Part shown: piece after piece, positions 9,020 through 18,153 of the stretch | Numbering within the stretch: the stretch's first letter is position 1 | Layout of the letters: every line of letters begins with the position of its first letter | Assembly (NCBI RefSeq): GCF_021266465.1 | Contig: NZ_CP089848.1 | Span: 3,472,001 to 3,536,000 of the forward strand | Source of the DNA: Paralcaligenes sp. KSB-10 | GTDB taxonomy: Bacteria > Pseudomonadota > Gammaproteobacteria > Burkholderiales > Burkholderiaceae_B | Length of the DNA: 64,000 bases | Reading direction: 5' to 3' | Notes under the pieces: model-generated | Seen by the model: the letters and a program-made list of their open reading frames with translations, nothing else | What the model was told of the DNA's origin: nothing | Database searches by the model: none | Program-made: the position numbers and the translations under genes

Positions 9020-10339
9020 CTAAGCCTTGTAGTACCGCTTGGCGCGCTCTGCTGCTTGTGCCGCGGCCTCTTTCGGGGTCTTGGATCCGCTTGCCGCTGC
9101 GGCGAACATATCGACCACCACGTAGTCAGCCATGACGGCGGCCGATGCGGGTCCTAAAGGACCGGCATGGCCGTTGTCGATCATGATCGCGGCCGAATCG
9201 CGGAAAACCGTCGCCTTGGGATCGTCGGTCCAGACCGGATTAGCCTCGTAAGCCTTGAGCGGCTGGCTGACATAGCCGATGGCGGCTTTCATCCAGGGGT
9301 TGTACTGGTTGGCTTCCATCATGAACTGCAAGTAGGCCTTGGCCGCATTCGGATACTTCGAATACTTGAACAGCATCATCTGCGTGATTTGCATCAGCTC
9401 GGTGTGCTTGCCCGTGGATCCCACAGGCAGGTGCGCATGTTCAATGTCTTTGGCCATTGCCTGCATTTTCGGGTCGGTCGAATTCTTTGCCGCGTAGTAC
9501 ACGGAAATACCATTGGCCGTAAGGCTGATCTGTCCGTCGAGAAAGGCCTTGTTGTTGGAAGGATCCTGCCATGCCAATGTGCCGGGTATGAAGGTTTTAT
9601 ACAGCTCCTTGGCGTACTCGAGCGCGGCGATCGTTTCGGGCGACTCGATAACAACCTTGCCCTTGGTATCGACCATCATGCCGCCATGCGACCACAACAG
9701 CCAGTGCGCGAAGTTGTTGCCGTCGCCCACGGCATGGCCGAACGCAAAGCCCGCCGGCGTGCCTTTGGCCTTGAGCGCCTGGCACAGCTTGAGAAAGCCC
9801 GGGAGATCGCTGGGCATGGTGTCGAAGCCGGCCGCCTTGATCATGCTTTGGCGATACACCAGGGCATTGCCGACCACGCCCAGCGGCAGGGCAATCCATT
9901 TGCCGTCCTTGGTACCGTACTTTCTGCATACGTCGTACCAGCCACCGTATTTCTTGTCCAGGTAATTGGCCAGGTCCGATACATCGACCAGCTTTTCGGG
10001 ATATTGCTCCGGGTCATCGAACCAGCCAATGATGATATCGGGGCCGCTGCCGACCCGGGCTGCCACGGCGGCCTTGGGACGCACATCTTCCCAGCCTTCG
10101 TTGTCGACTCGAACGGGTATGCCCGTTTGCTCGGTGAATTTTTTAGTATTGGCGGTCCAGAGATCTTCGTCGCCCTGTACGAACCGTTTCCATCTGAGTA
10201 CGCGCACGCTGGCGCCTTTTTCCGGCGTGTAATTCAGTTTGGTACCCGCGTCGGCGGCGAAGGTACTGCCGCTCACGGTCGATGCCGCAGCGGCGGCTGC
10301 CGTAGACACCAGAAAATCACGTCTTGTAAATTTTGTCAT
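9020..10339 (-). CDS. Extracellular solute-binding protein, family 1 (Tat signal)
   Basis: Periplasmic sugar-type binding protein of 439 residues. I choose the ATG at 10339 because it gives MTKFTRRDFLVSTAAAAAAS, a twin-arginine signal (RRDFL) plus hydrophobic core, and AAAGGAG lies eight bases upstream. A start 63 bases earlier is open but would bury the signal. The mature part has the SBP_bac_1 pattern: VRVLRWKRFVQGDEDLW, then GWFDDPEQYPEKLVDVSDL, then WKIG-like C-lobe segments. Tat export suggests folding before export, which is unusual but known for this family. Ligand unknown; the operon points to a sugar acid. Confidence 0.88.
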   Translation of the reverse strand: MTKFTRRDFLVSTAAAAAASTVSGSTFAADAGTKLNYTPEKGASVRVLRWKRFVQGDEDLWTANTKKFTEQTGIPVRVDNEGWEDVRPKAAVAARVGSGPDIIIGWFDDPEQYPEKLVDVSDLANYLDKKYGGWYDVCRKYGTKDGKWIALPLGVVGNALVYRQSMIKAAGFDTMPSDLPGFLKLCQALKAKGTPAGFAFGHAVGDGNNFAHWLLWSHGGMMVDTKGKVVIESPETIAALEYAKELYKTFIPGTLAWQDPSNNKAFLDGQISLTANGISVYYAAKNSTDPKMQAMAKDIEHAHLPVGSTGKHTELMQITQMMLFKYSKYPNAAKAYLQFMMEANQYNPWMKAAIGYVSQPLKAYEANPVWTDDPKATVFRDSAAIMIDNGHAGPLGPASAAVMADYVVVDMFAAAASGSKTPKEAAAQAAERAKRYYKA

Positions 10340-10413
10340 GTCTTCCACTCCTTTGGTTAAGGGGGTTATGCCCCCGTGCAAATTGGTCTTGCGCTCTTGC
10401 ATGCCTCCTGAAA

Positions 10414-11502
10414 TCAGTGTTGCCTTAAAGCCTTGCCGGACTCGGCATCGAATAAATGCGTGCGTTCGTGATCGGGCATCAGGTGCAACGCATCACCCGC
10501 CTTGAAATCGTGCCGTTCACGAAAAATCGAAATAAGATCGGTGTTGCAGAACCTTGAATAGACTTCGGTATTGGCGCCAGTGGGTTCGATCACGGTAACG
10601 CCGGTTTTGATGCCCTGGTCGCCCGTGGCTATGGTCAGGTGCTCGGGCCTCACGCCATAAATGACGCGCTGGCCATCGACCCCGGCGGCGCCATCGGCGC
10701 CCAGCGGTGCCGGCAGGCAAGTGCCATCGGAAAATTCAACCTGTGTGCCGAAACCGCTGCGGCGCAATACGCCGGGAATGAAATTCATGGCGGGCGATCC
10801 GATGAAACCGGCAACGAACAGATTGCTCGGGTTATCGTAGATATCGAGCGGCCTGCCGCGCTGCTCGACCACGCCATCGCGCATGACGACGATCTGGTCG
10901 GCCATGGTCATGGCTTCGATCTGGTCGTGCGTGACATATACGGATGTGGTGCGCAAACGCTGGTGCAGCTCTTTGATTTCGGCGCGCATCTGCACGCGCA
11001 GCTTGGCATCGAGATTGGACAGCGGCTCGTCGAATAGAAACACCTGAGGGTCTCGGACAATGGCACGCCCCATGGCAACCCGCTGGCGCTGGCCACCGGA
11101 AAGCTGGCGAGGATAGCGATCGAGAAGCTGGGCCAGGCCGAGGATTTCGGACGCTTTGTCGACGCGCTGCTTGACCGTGGCCTTGTCGGCCTTGGCCAGC
11201 ATCAGTGAAAAGGCCATGTTGTCGTAGACAGTCATGTGCGGGTACAGCGCATAATTCTGGAACACCATGGCAATGTCGCGTTCCTTGGGCGGCATATTGT
11301 TGACCACCTTGCCATTGATCAGGATTTCGCCCTCGGTAATTTGCTCGAGCCCGGCCAGCATGCGCAGCAGGGTCGACTTGCCGCAGCCGGACGGCCCCAC
11401 CAGCACCGCAAACTGGCCATCTTCGATATCGATGTCAACGCCGCGTATGACTTGCGTGCCGCCAAAGTACTTTTGTATTCCTCGAATTTGCACTGATGCC
11501 AT
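10414..11502 (-). CDS. Carbohydrate ABC transporter ATP-binding protein, UgpC/MsmK-type
   Basis: ATPase of the CUT1 importer, 362 residues. Walker A is GPSGCGKST (about residue 37), the signature is LSGGQRQRVAMGRA, Walker B is VFLFDEPLSNLDAKLR, and the H-loop lies in YVTHDQIEAMTMAD. A C-terminal TOBE/MalK-like regulatory domain runs from about residue 240, with VIYGVRPEHL. Lies directly upstream of the binding protein in the minus-strand operon. The C-terminal domain of such ATPases often takes regulatory signals; nothing specific is visible here. Confidence 0.9.
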   Translation of the reverse strand: MASVQIRGIQKYFGGTQVIRGVDIDIEDGQFAVLVGPSGCGKSTLLRMLAGLEQITEGEILINGKVVNNMPPKERDIAMVFQNYALYPHMTVYDNMAFSLMLAKADKATVKQRVDKASEILGLAQLLDRYPRQLSGGQRQRVAMGRAIVRDPQVFLFDEPLSNLDAKLRVQMRAEIKELHQRLRTTSVYVTHDQIEAMTMADQIVVMRDGVVEQRGRPLDIYDNPSNLFVAGFIGSPAMNFIPGVLRRSGFGTQVEFSDGTCLPAPLGADGAAGVDGQRVIYGVRPEHLTIATGDQGIKTGVTVIEPTGANTEVYSRFCNTDLISIFRERHDFKAGDALHLMPDHERTHLFDAESGKALRQH

Positions 11503-11542
11503 GCGATGTTCCTTTGTCTCTGATAATTTTATTTATGGTCAT

Positions 11543-12499
11543 TTACTGCTTGCCTTCCACAACGACATAAGACGGGCGGTCATTGTTCGCCCAATCGACG
11601 AGATTCTGGGCCGCCTTGCGCCGCAACTCCTTTTCGGCCACTACCGAGTAAAACGCCGCATGGGGCGACAGCAATACCCGCGGATGCTGCACGATACGCG
11701 CATCGATTTCCGGCGGTTCGACCGGCAGGACATCGAGTGCGGCGCCATCGAGTTTGCCCGCATTGAGCGCGGCAAGCAAGGCCTGGACATCGATGACCGG
11801 ACCGCGAGCCGTATTGACCAGGACGCTGCCGGGCTTCATCAGGCCAAGCAGCCTGGCATTCACAATACCGCGCGTCTGGTCATTGAGCGGGACATGCAAT
11901 GATATGGCATCGGCCTGCGTAAACAAGTCTTCAATACTAACGCGTTCCACGTAAGCGGGGAAGTCTCCGTCAATAATATAAGGGTCGCAGGCGATGACTC
12001 GCTTGAAGCTGTTGCGGCTGATATGCGCCATGCGCTTGCCAATGCGACCGAGGCCAAGGATTCCAACGGTCATGTCGGAAACGCGTTGCATTTTCCCGGT
12101 CGAAGTAAAGTGCCAGGTTCCGGCCTTTATATCGCGATCGTAGAAAGCGATGTGGCGCAGCAGCGAAAGCATCATTGCCAGGGCATGCGTGGCGACCTCG
12201 CCCACACCATAATCGGGCGAGTTTCCCACCCATACGCCATGGGCCTTGGCATCGGCAACATTAACCGTATCGAAGCCCGCGCCATAACGGCTGACAATGC
12301 GTATTTCCGGGCGGGCGGCAAACACCTTGGCATTCACCGGCGCATACTGAACCAGCAGGCCCTGGCAACCCGCCGAAGCGGCGATGACCTCATCTTCGCT
12401 GCGGCATTGTGCAACAACGACCTCGACGCCCGCCGCGCGATACAGGGCCTGCTCCAGTTCGAGATCGGGAAAATCATAATCGGTGATCAGAATCTTCAT
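11543..12499 (-). CDS. D-isomer-specific 2-hydroxyacid dehydrogenase (SerA/CtBP-like)
   Basis: Cytoplasmic NAD(P)-dependent dehydrogenase of 318 residues. The cofactor motif is GILGLGRIGKRMAHI (about residue 148). Catalytic Arg lies in NTARGPVID (about 232), Glu in LPVEPPEID (about 261) and His in LSPHAAFYS (about 279). It would reduce or oxidise a 2-keto/2-hydroxy acid made by the dehydratases encoded just upstream. The wording resembles the C-terminal-binding-protein branch of dehydrogenases often found in sugar-acid operons. Exact substrate undetermined. Confidence 0.85.
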   Translation of the reverse strand: MKILITDYDFPDLELEQALYRAAGVEVVVAQCRSEDEVIAASAGCQGLLVQYAPVNAKVFAARPEIRIVSRYGAGFDTVNVADAKAHGVWVGNSPDYGVGEVATHALAMMLSLLRHIAFYDRDIKAGTWHFTSTGKMQRVSDMTVGILGLGRIGKRMAHISRNSFKRVIACDPYIIDGDFPAYVERVSIEDLFTQADAISLHVPLNDQTRGIVNARLLGLMKPGSVLVNTARGPVIDVQALLAALNAGKLDGAALDVLPVEPPEIDARIVQHPRVLLSPHAAFYSVVAEKELRRKAAQNLVDWANNDRPSYVVVEGKQ

Positions 12500-12511
12500 G
12501 CCGCATCGACC

Positions 12512-14239
12512 TCAGTGATTGTCTTTGGGTATGCCCGCGCCGCTCTTGCCGACCAGGAAATCAAGATCCGCTCCCAGATTGGCCTGCTGCACATGCTCGA
12601 CGTAAAGCTTGACCCAGCCGCGTGCCATCGGCGCGGGCGCCGGCTTCCATGCAGCGCGCCGCTTCGCAAGCTCGGCATCCGAGACATGCAGATGCAGTTT
12701 GCGCGCCGCCACATCGAGCTCGACGATATCGCCATCTTGAACCAGCGCCAGCGGGCCGCCGGCGGCGGCTTCGGGCGCAACGTGCAAGACCACCGTGCCA
12801 TAGGCGGTGCCGCTCATGCGCGCGTCGGAAATCCGGACCATGTCGGTGATTCCCTTGCGCAGAATCTTGGGCGGCAAAGGCATATTGCCCGCTTCGGCCA
12901 TACCCGGATAACCTTTGGGCCCGCAGTTCTTCAGCACCAGCACGCAATTCTCGTCGACGTCCAGGTTTTCGTCGTCCATGCGCTCGTGCATGTGCTCGCT
13001 ATTTTCGAATACAACGGCACGGCCTTTGTGCTTGAGCAAGGCAGGTGTGGCCGCCGACGGCTTGATGACGGCTCCGTCGGGGCACAGATTGCCGCGCAGT
13101 ATGGCAATGCCGGCATCGGCCTTGAACGGATCGGAGTAGGCGTGTATGACTTCGCGGTTCCAGTTGGGCGCGTCTTTGCAGTTATCCCACAAGGTGTTGC
13201 CGTTGACCGTCAGGGTGGTGCGATCGATGACCTCGCCCAATTCGCGAATCACGGCGGGCAAGCCACCGGCGTAATAAAAATCTTCCATCAAGTGGCGCCC
13301 GGAAGGCTGCAGATCGACCAGGCATGGCAGCTTGTGGCCCAGTTCGTCCCAGTCGTCGAGGTTCAGCTTGACGCCCATGCGTCCCGCAATCGCCAGCAGA
13401 TGGATGACCGCATTGGTCGAGCCGCCAATCGCGGCGTTGACGCGAATGGCGTTCTCGAACGCGGCGCGCGTGAGGATCTTCGACATGACCAGATCCTGCT
13501 TGACCATCTCGACGATGCGCCGCCCCGATGCGCGCGCCAACACATTGCGGCGCGCGTCGACGGCGGGAATGGCCGCATTGCCCGGCAGGCTTATGCCCAG
13601 GGCTTCGACCATGCTGGCCATGGTTGAAGCCGTACCCATGGTCATGCAATGGCCGTGCGAACGATGCATGCAGCTTTCGGCCTCGAAAAAATCCTCTTGC
13701 GACATTTGCCCGGCGCGCACTTCCTCGGACATTCTCCATACGTCGGTGCCCGAACCCAGCTCGCCCCCGCGATACTTGCCGCTAAGCATGGGCCCCCCCG
13801 ATACACCAATAGTGGGCAGGTCACAGGAAGCCGCGCCCATCATCAGGGCGGGCGTGGTTTTGTCGCAGCCCATCAGCAGCACGACGCCGTCGAGCGGATT
13901 GCCGCGTATCGATTCCTCGACATCCATGCTGGCGAGATTGCGAAACAGCATGGCCGTGGGCCGCAGCATGGTCTCGCCCAGCGACATGACCGGAAATTCA
14001 AGTGGAAATCCGCCCGATTCCCAAACCCCGATCTTGACCTGTTCGGCCAGCGTGCGGAAGTGCGAATTGCATGGTGTGAGTTCGGAATAGGTATTGCAGA
14101 TGCCGATCACCGGCCGGCCGTCGAACTGATCGTGGGGGATGCCGCGATTCTTCATCCATGAGCGATAAAGAAATCCATCGCGGTCTAGCCGACCGAACCA
14201 TGCCTGACTGCGGCGCAAAGGCTTCTGTTTATCGCTCAC
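12512..14239 (-). CDS. IlvD/Edd-family sugar-acid dehydratase (L-arabinonate/xylonate dehydratase-like)
   Basis: Dehydratase of 575 residues that should remove water from an aldonate to give a 2-keto-3-deoxy acid, using an Fe-S cluster and Mg2+. Cluster cysteines are likely those in CNTYSELTPCNSHF (about residue 50), LMGCDKTTPALMM (about 125) and SCMHRSHGHCMTMGTAST (about 190). The MSGTAYG segment near residue 485 is the conserved C-terminal loop. The opening RSQAWFGRLDRDGF is characteristic of the pentonate/hexonate branch rather than biosynthetic IlvD. The start has a good GGAG upstream. It sits 63 bases after the UxaA-type gene. Confidence 0.87.
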   Translation of the reverse strand: MSDKQKPLRRSQAWFGRLDRDGFLYRSWMKNRGIPHDQFDGRPVIGICNTYSELTPCNSHFRTLAEQVKIGVWESGGFPLEFPVMSLGETMLRPTAMLFRNLASMDVEESIRGNPLDGVVLLMGCDKTTPALMMGAASCDLPTIGVSGGPMLSGKYRGGELGSGTDVWRMSEEVRAGQMSQEDFFEAESCMHRSHGHCMTMGTASTMASMVEALGISLPGNAAIPAVDARRNVLARASGRRIVEMVKQDLVMSKILTRAAFENAIRVNAAIGGSTNAVIHLLAIAGRMGVKLNLDDWDELGHKLPCLVDLQPSGRHLMEDFYYAGGLPAVIRELGEVIDRTTLTVNGNTLWDNCKDAPNWNREVIHAYSDPFKADAGIAILRGNLCPDGAVIKPSAATPALLKHKGRAVVFENSEHMHERMDDENLDVDENCVLVLKNCGPKGYPGMAEAGNMPLPPKILRKGITDMVRISDARMSGTAYGTVVLHVAPEAAAGGPLALVQDGDIVELDVAARKLHLHVSDAELAKRRAAWKPAPAPMARGWVKLYVEHVQQANLGADLDFLVGKSGAGIPKDNH

Positions 14240-14302
14240 TCCGATCTCCTGTGTGGGGTATGACTATTTTTTTTCAAACTTGCGGATTTCCGCAGGCCAC
14301 CA

Positions 14303-15868
14303 CTACATGGTGGCGCCCAACACCCATGGCGCGAATTCATCTTCGCCGAATCCGTGAAGCTCGCTCTTGCTGCGGTCTCCGGAGGCAATCTCGATGACAC
14401 GGCGGAAAATCTGCTCGCCCACTTGCTGCACTGTGGCGCCGCCTTCCAGAATTTCGCCGCAATTGATGTCCATGTCTTCGCTCATGCGACGGTACATGGA
14501 GGTGTTGGTTGCCAGCTTCAGCGAAGGCGTGGGCTTGCAGCCGTACACCGAGCCACGCCCCGTGGTAAAACAAATGACGTTGGCGCCGCCCGCTACCTGG
14601 CCTGTCGCCGACACCGGGTCGTAGCCCGGAGTATCCATGAACACCAGGCCGTGGCTGCGAACCGGTTGAGCGTACTCGACCACATCGGACAAGTTGCTGG
14701 TGCCGGCCTTCGCAACCGCTCCCAGCGATTTTTCAAGTATGGTGGTAAGCCCCCCCGCCTTGTTGCCGGGCGAGGGATTGTTGTTCATTTCGCCGCCCAT
14801 GCGCTCGGTGTACCTTTCCCACCAGTGGATACGGTCGACCAGCTTTTCTCCGACCTCGCGCGATACCGCCCGGCGCGTCAGCAAATGTTCGGCCCCGTAA
14901 ATTTCGGGGGTTTCACTGAGGATTGCCGTGCCGCCGTGGGCCACCAGCAGATCCATGGCCGCGCCCAGCGCCGGATTGGCGGTAATGCCCGAATAGCCAT
15001 CGGAGCCGCCGCACTGCAGGCCCACGGTAATGTGGCTGATCGGCACAGGCTGGCGCGACACCTGATTGGCCGCGGGCAGCATCTCGCGCAACAGCTCGAT
15101 GCCGCGTTCTATGGTTTTGCGCGTGCCGCCCGTGTCCTGGATGGTCATGGTATGCAGGGTGGCGGATTCGGCCAGGTGCTCGGCACCCAGCAGCGATGAA
15201 ATCTGGTTCGATTCGCAGCCCAGCCCGATGAACAGGACCGCGGCAAAATTCGGATGCCTTATATAGCCGGCGATCACGCGGCGCAGCACGTCGATGCCCT
15301 CGCCGTTGGAGGCCATGCCGCAACCGGTTTTATGCGTAATCGGAACAATGCCGTCGACATTCGGAAAGGCATCGAGCGCGTTGCCGCGAAACGCATCGGC
15401 AATCTGGCGACAGACCCCGGCGGAACAATTGACGCTGCTGACCACACCGATATAGTTGCGCGTGGCAACCCGGCCATCGGCCCGGACGATGCCATTGAAA
15501 GTCAGCGCCGTCGCCGGCTTGCTGTCGGGGCGCACATCGGCACAAAAGGCATAATCGCGCTCGAAGTCGTGCATGGAAAGGTTGTGCAAATGCACGTGCT
15601 GGCCCGCGGCGATATCGCGCGTGGCAAAGCCGATGATCTGGTTATAGCGACGCACCGGCTGGCCCGTGGCAATTGCCCGGGCAGCAATCTTGTGGCCGGC
15701 GGGAATGGCTTCGGACGCCGCGATGTGCTCGTCGTCAAAGGCCGTGCCTGGCTTGATTTCCCGCGTTGCAATCAACACGTCGTCGTTTTGGTTCAGGCGT
15801 ATTGCCGCAGGCGCCTGATCCAGCCGGCCGATCGATTCGACCGGTACCGAAATTTCTTGTGCCACCAT
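14303..15868 (-). CDS. UxaA-family altronate/galactarate-type dehydratase with N-terminal SAF domain
   Basis: A 521-residue member of the altronate dehydratase/hydrolase family. Residues 25-100 form a SAF domain (VLIATREIKPGTAF, AIPAGHKIA), fused to the large dehydratase domain from about residue 125 (RVATRNYIGVVSSVNCSAGV). Conserved segments HKTGCGMASNGEG, FIGLGCESNQ and MDTPGYDPVSATGQVAGG are present. Such enzymes dehydrate altronate, galactarate or related acids with an iron cofactor. First gene of the minus-strand operon, so its promoter lies in 15869-16283. Which acid is used cannot be decided here. Confidence 0.86.
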   Translation of the reverse strand: MVAQEISVPVESIGRLDQAPAAIRLNQNDDVLIATREIKPGTAFDDEHIAASEAIPAGHKIAARAIATGQPVRRYNQIIGFATRDIAAGQHVHLHNLSMHDFERDYAFCADVRPDSKPATALTFNGIVRADGRVATRNYIGVVSSVNCSAGVCRQIADAFRGNALDAFPNVDGIVPITHKTGCGMASNGEGIDVLRRVIAGYIRHPNFAAVLFIGLGCESNQISSLLGAEHLAESATLHTMTIQDTGGTRKTIERGIELLREMLPAANQVSRQPVPISHITVGLQCGGSDGYSGITANPALGAAMDLLVAHGGTAILSETPEIYGAEHLLTRRAVSREVGEKLVDRIHWWERYTERMGGEMNNNPSPGNKAGGLTTILEKSLGAVAKAGTSNLSDVVEYAQPVRSHGLVFMDTPGYDPVSATGQVAGGANVICFTTGRGSVYGCKPTPSLKLATNTSMYRRMSEDMDINCGEILEGGATVQQVGEQIFRRVIEIASGDRSKSELHGFGEDEFAPWVLGATM

Positions 15869-15980
15869 AACCTCCGCTCATAAACTGAATTCAAGCGCCG
15901 CCGACTCGTGCCACTGCTCGGTCGCCAAGGCAAACCTTAATTCGACGCCCAGTCTAGTACACAAACAAATATAGGTAAAG

Positions 15981-15991
15981 TGGTATTACCA
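15981..15991. promoter_or_regulatory. Putative GntR/FadR-family operator
   Basis: Perfect palindrome TGGTATTACCA, 113 bases upstream of the UxaA-type start. It fits the TGGT-N3-ACCA form known for FadR-subfamily regulators. A FadR/GntR regulator is encoded at 17407 in the divergent operon. Assignment to that protein is inference. Confidence 0.5.
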
Positions 15992-16066
15992 AAATCGCCA
16001 AACGGTCTTTGCCTGGCCTGAATACCAGGCAATTCGAATATAGACTCCGGTACAAACTTTAGATCT

Positions 16067-16083
16067 TGACAAGCGTATTGTCA
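16067..16083. promoter_or_regulatory. Inverted repeat over a -35-like box
   Basis: TGACAA-GCGTA-TTGTCA is a perfect 6-bp inverted repeat with a 5-bp spacer. The left arm overlaps TTGACA (16066-16071), and AATTCT lies 17 bases further, a plausible plus-strand promoter. A TTGTCAT half-site also occurs at 5749-5755 in the ltnD/denD divergent region. Confidence 0.4.
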
Positions 16084-16283
16084 TATGGAATTCTGCGGAT
16101 ACTGGTAAGGCCAATTTACCTATTGAAGTTGCCGAAAATCGCCCGGCATGCGCCTGTGGGCAAACATACAAAAACGGCGATGCCGCAACGCCGGCACAAG
16201 GGAGAAAACACTGTGGCACAGCGCAATCATTATGGTTTTTCAAGACGGCACGCCGTCACGACCAGCGGACGGGCAAGTTACTG

Positions 16284-17360
16284 ATGAATACCAAACGTTT
16301 TTCCGTCGACCAGCTACAGGGCTTTTCAACAAACCTGCTGCAAGCCGCCGGCATGGCGCCCGAACCCGCCCGCGCCGTGGCCGAAACCCTGATCGAGGGC
16401 GATCTGCTGGGCCACGATACGCACGGCCTGGCCCTGCTCGCCCCATACATCAAGGAAATCCGCAACGGCACCATGACCACCTCGGGCCAGGCAAGCGTAG
16501 TGTCCGATCGCGGCGCATCGCTGTGCTGGGACGGCCGCCGTTTGCCCGGGCCGTGGCTGGTCAGACAAGGAATGCAGGCCCTCGAGCCGCGGGCGCGCGA
16601 ATTCGGCAGCGCCACATTGGTAATACGGCGCAGCCACCATATCGCCTGCCTTGCCGCCTACCTGTTGCGCGCCACCGAGCGCGGTTTTGTCATGCTGCTT
16701 GCCAGCTCCGACCCCGCGGTCGCCAGCGTTGCTCCGTACGGCGGTACGCGCGCCGCCTTCACACCCAACCCGATTGCCGCCGGTATTCCCACCTCGGGCA
16801 CGCCCTTTTTGATCGACATTTCGTCTTCAATCGTCACCAATGGGCTTAGCGCGCGCCTGCACAAGGCAGGCCGGCTTTTCGACCAGGAATGCATGCTCGA
16901 CGCAAACGGCAATCCCAGCCGCGATCCGGGCGTGCTTGCCAGCGATCCACCCGGCACCATACTGCCTTTGGGAGGCCTTGAGTCCGGACATAAGGGCTTT
17001 GGGCTGGCACTGCTGATCGAAGCACTTACCGGCGGCCTGGCCGGCCACGGCAGGGCCGATCCCGCCGAGGGATGGGGTGCCACGGTATTCCTGACCCTCT
17101 ACGACCCCGAGGCATTTGGCGGGGCGGCCGATTTCGCACGCCAGACCGACTGGCTTGGCGAAGCCTGCAGAAACAATCCGCCGCGGCCCGGGGTCGATGC
17201 CGTACGCATGCCCGGCGACCGCGGCATTGCCCGTAAGGCCGAACAAACACGCGCAGGTATCGCACTGCATCCCGGCATCCCTCCCGCGCTCGCCGAGTGC
17301 GCAAAGCCCTACGGTCTGGAGTTTCCAGCACCGCTCGACAACCCGGAAATGAAGTCTTGA
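16284..17360 (+). CDS. Ldh2-family malate/L-lactate-type dehydrogenase
   Basis: NAD(P)-dependent oxidoreductase of the Ldh_2 family (malate, ureidoglycolate, 2,3-diketogulonate and sulfolactate dehydrogenases), 358 residues. Conserved features are LLGHDTHGLALL (about residue 42-53) with the family His, IRRSHHIACLAAYL (about 117) and PNPIAAGIPT (about 160). GGLESGHKGFGLALLIEALTG near residue 235 is the C-terminal cofactor/dimer segment. First gene of the plus-strand operon divergent from the dehydratases, so it probably reduces or oxidises a keto-acid intermediate of the same pathway. Substrate not determined. Confidence 0.82.
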   Translation: MNTKRFSVDQLQGFSTNLLQAAGMAPEPARAVAETLIEGDLLGHDTHGLALLAPYIKEIRNGTMTTSGQASVVSDRGASLCWDGRRLPGPWLVRQGMQALEPRAREFGSATLVIRRSHHIACLAAYLLRATERGFVMLLASSDPAVASVAPYGGTRAAFTPNPIAAGIPTSGTPFLIDISSSIVTNGLSARLHKAGRLFDQECMLDANGNPSRDPGVLASDPPGTILPLGGLESGHKGFGLALLIEALTGGLAGHGRADPAEGWGATVFLTLYDPEAFGGAADFARQTDWLGEACRNNPPRPGVDAVRMPGDRGIARKAEQTRAGIALHPGIPPALAECAKPYGLEFPAPLDNPEMKS

Positions 17361-17406
17361 ACAAAATGCTCCTGTTTGTTCTACGCAGCCAAGAACGGAA
17401 TTTTCC

Positions 17407-18153
17407 ATGCCCATCAAAGCCATTGAAACGCAACGGCTCTATCGCCAGATCAGCGACCAGCTTCGGTCGCTGATCCTTGCCGGTGAGTTTCCGGTAGGCT
17501 CGCGCCTGCCGGCCGAGCGCGATTTATCCGTGCAATTGGGCGTCAGCCGCCCCTCCTTGCGCGAAGCCCTGATTGCGCTCGAGGTTCAGGGATATATCCA
17601 GGTTCACATGGGTTCCGGCATCTATGTTTGCGAGCCGCCGTCGCCCTCCACGGAACAGTTCGACCTGTCCAGCGAGGAAGGCCCCCTGGAACTGATACGC
17701 GCCCGGGCGCTGCTTGAAGGCGAGGTTGCCGCCACAGCCGCCAAGACAGGGCGCAAGCCACAGTTCGATGCCATAGCCGAGGCCATCGACATGATGGTTG
17801 CCGAAGCCGAGGCAGGCGCCACGCCCATCGAGGCAGACCGGCTGTTTCATGTGCGTATTGCCGAAGCAACCGGCAACAGCGTGCTGGTCGACGTCGTCAA
17901 GCGCCTTTTCGACTTTCGCCTGGGCCCCTTGTTCGACCAATTGCACAGCCATTTCGAAACCGCCGAGGTCTGGTCCGAAGCCATTGCGGAGCACCGCAAG
18001 ATCCTGAAAGCGCTGCGCTCCAGGAACTCGGATCTCGCCCGCGGGGCCATGCAGGAACATATGGGAATCGCTTTCAAGCGGCTCAGCTCCAGCCTGACGC
18101 GCGCGCAAAAGCGCCCGGCGGCATCGCGCAACGGCAAAGGAAACAAAACATGA
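17407..18153 (+). CDS. FadR/GntR-family transcriptional regulator
   Basis: Regulator of 248 residues. The N-terminal winged helix (residues 8-75) contains [22 protein letters not shown] and the wing GSGIYV. The C-terminal part is an all-helical FCD ligand domain, with metal-type residues in [14 protein letters not shown] (about 140) and [14 protein letters not shown] (about 195). Such proteins usually repress sugar-acid or organic-acid operons and release DNA on binding a pathway intermediate. The palindromes at 15981 and 16067 are likely targets. The stop overlaps the SDR start by four bases. Confidence 0.88.
   Translation: MPIKAIETQRLYRQISDQLRSLILAGEFPVGSRLPAERDLSVQLGVSRPSLREALIALEVQGYIQVHMGSGIYVCEPPSPSTEQFDLSSEEGPLELIRARALLEGEVAATAAKTGRKPQFDAIAEAIDMMVAEAEAGATPIEADRLFHVRIAEATGNSVLVDVVKRLFDFRLGPLFDQLHSHFETAEVWSEAIAEHRKILKALRSRNSDLARGAMQEHMGIAFKRLSSSLTRAQKRPAASRNGKGNKT

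Larger units (their letters stand above)
15869..16283. promoter_or_regulatory. Divergent promoter region of the sugar-acid regulon
   Basis: A gap of 415 bases between the minus-strand UxaA operon and the plus-strand Ldh2-regulator-SDR operon, locally AT-richer than its flanks. It contains TGGTATTACCA (15981-15991), a perfect TGACAA/TTGTCA inverted repeat (16067-16083) overlapping a TTGACA box (16066-16071), and GGTAA-N7-TTACC (16104-16120). No gene is visible. The nearby GntR regulator is the natural candidate to act here. Confidence 0.6.

Noticed and set aside
12023-13627. 534-codon plus-strand open frame
   Set aside because: It is antisense to the IlvD/Edd dehydratase and its product resembles no family; such frames are common in GC-rich codon usage.
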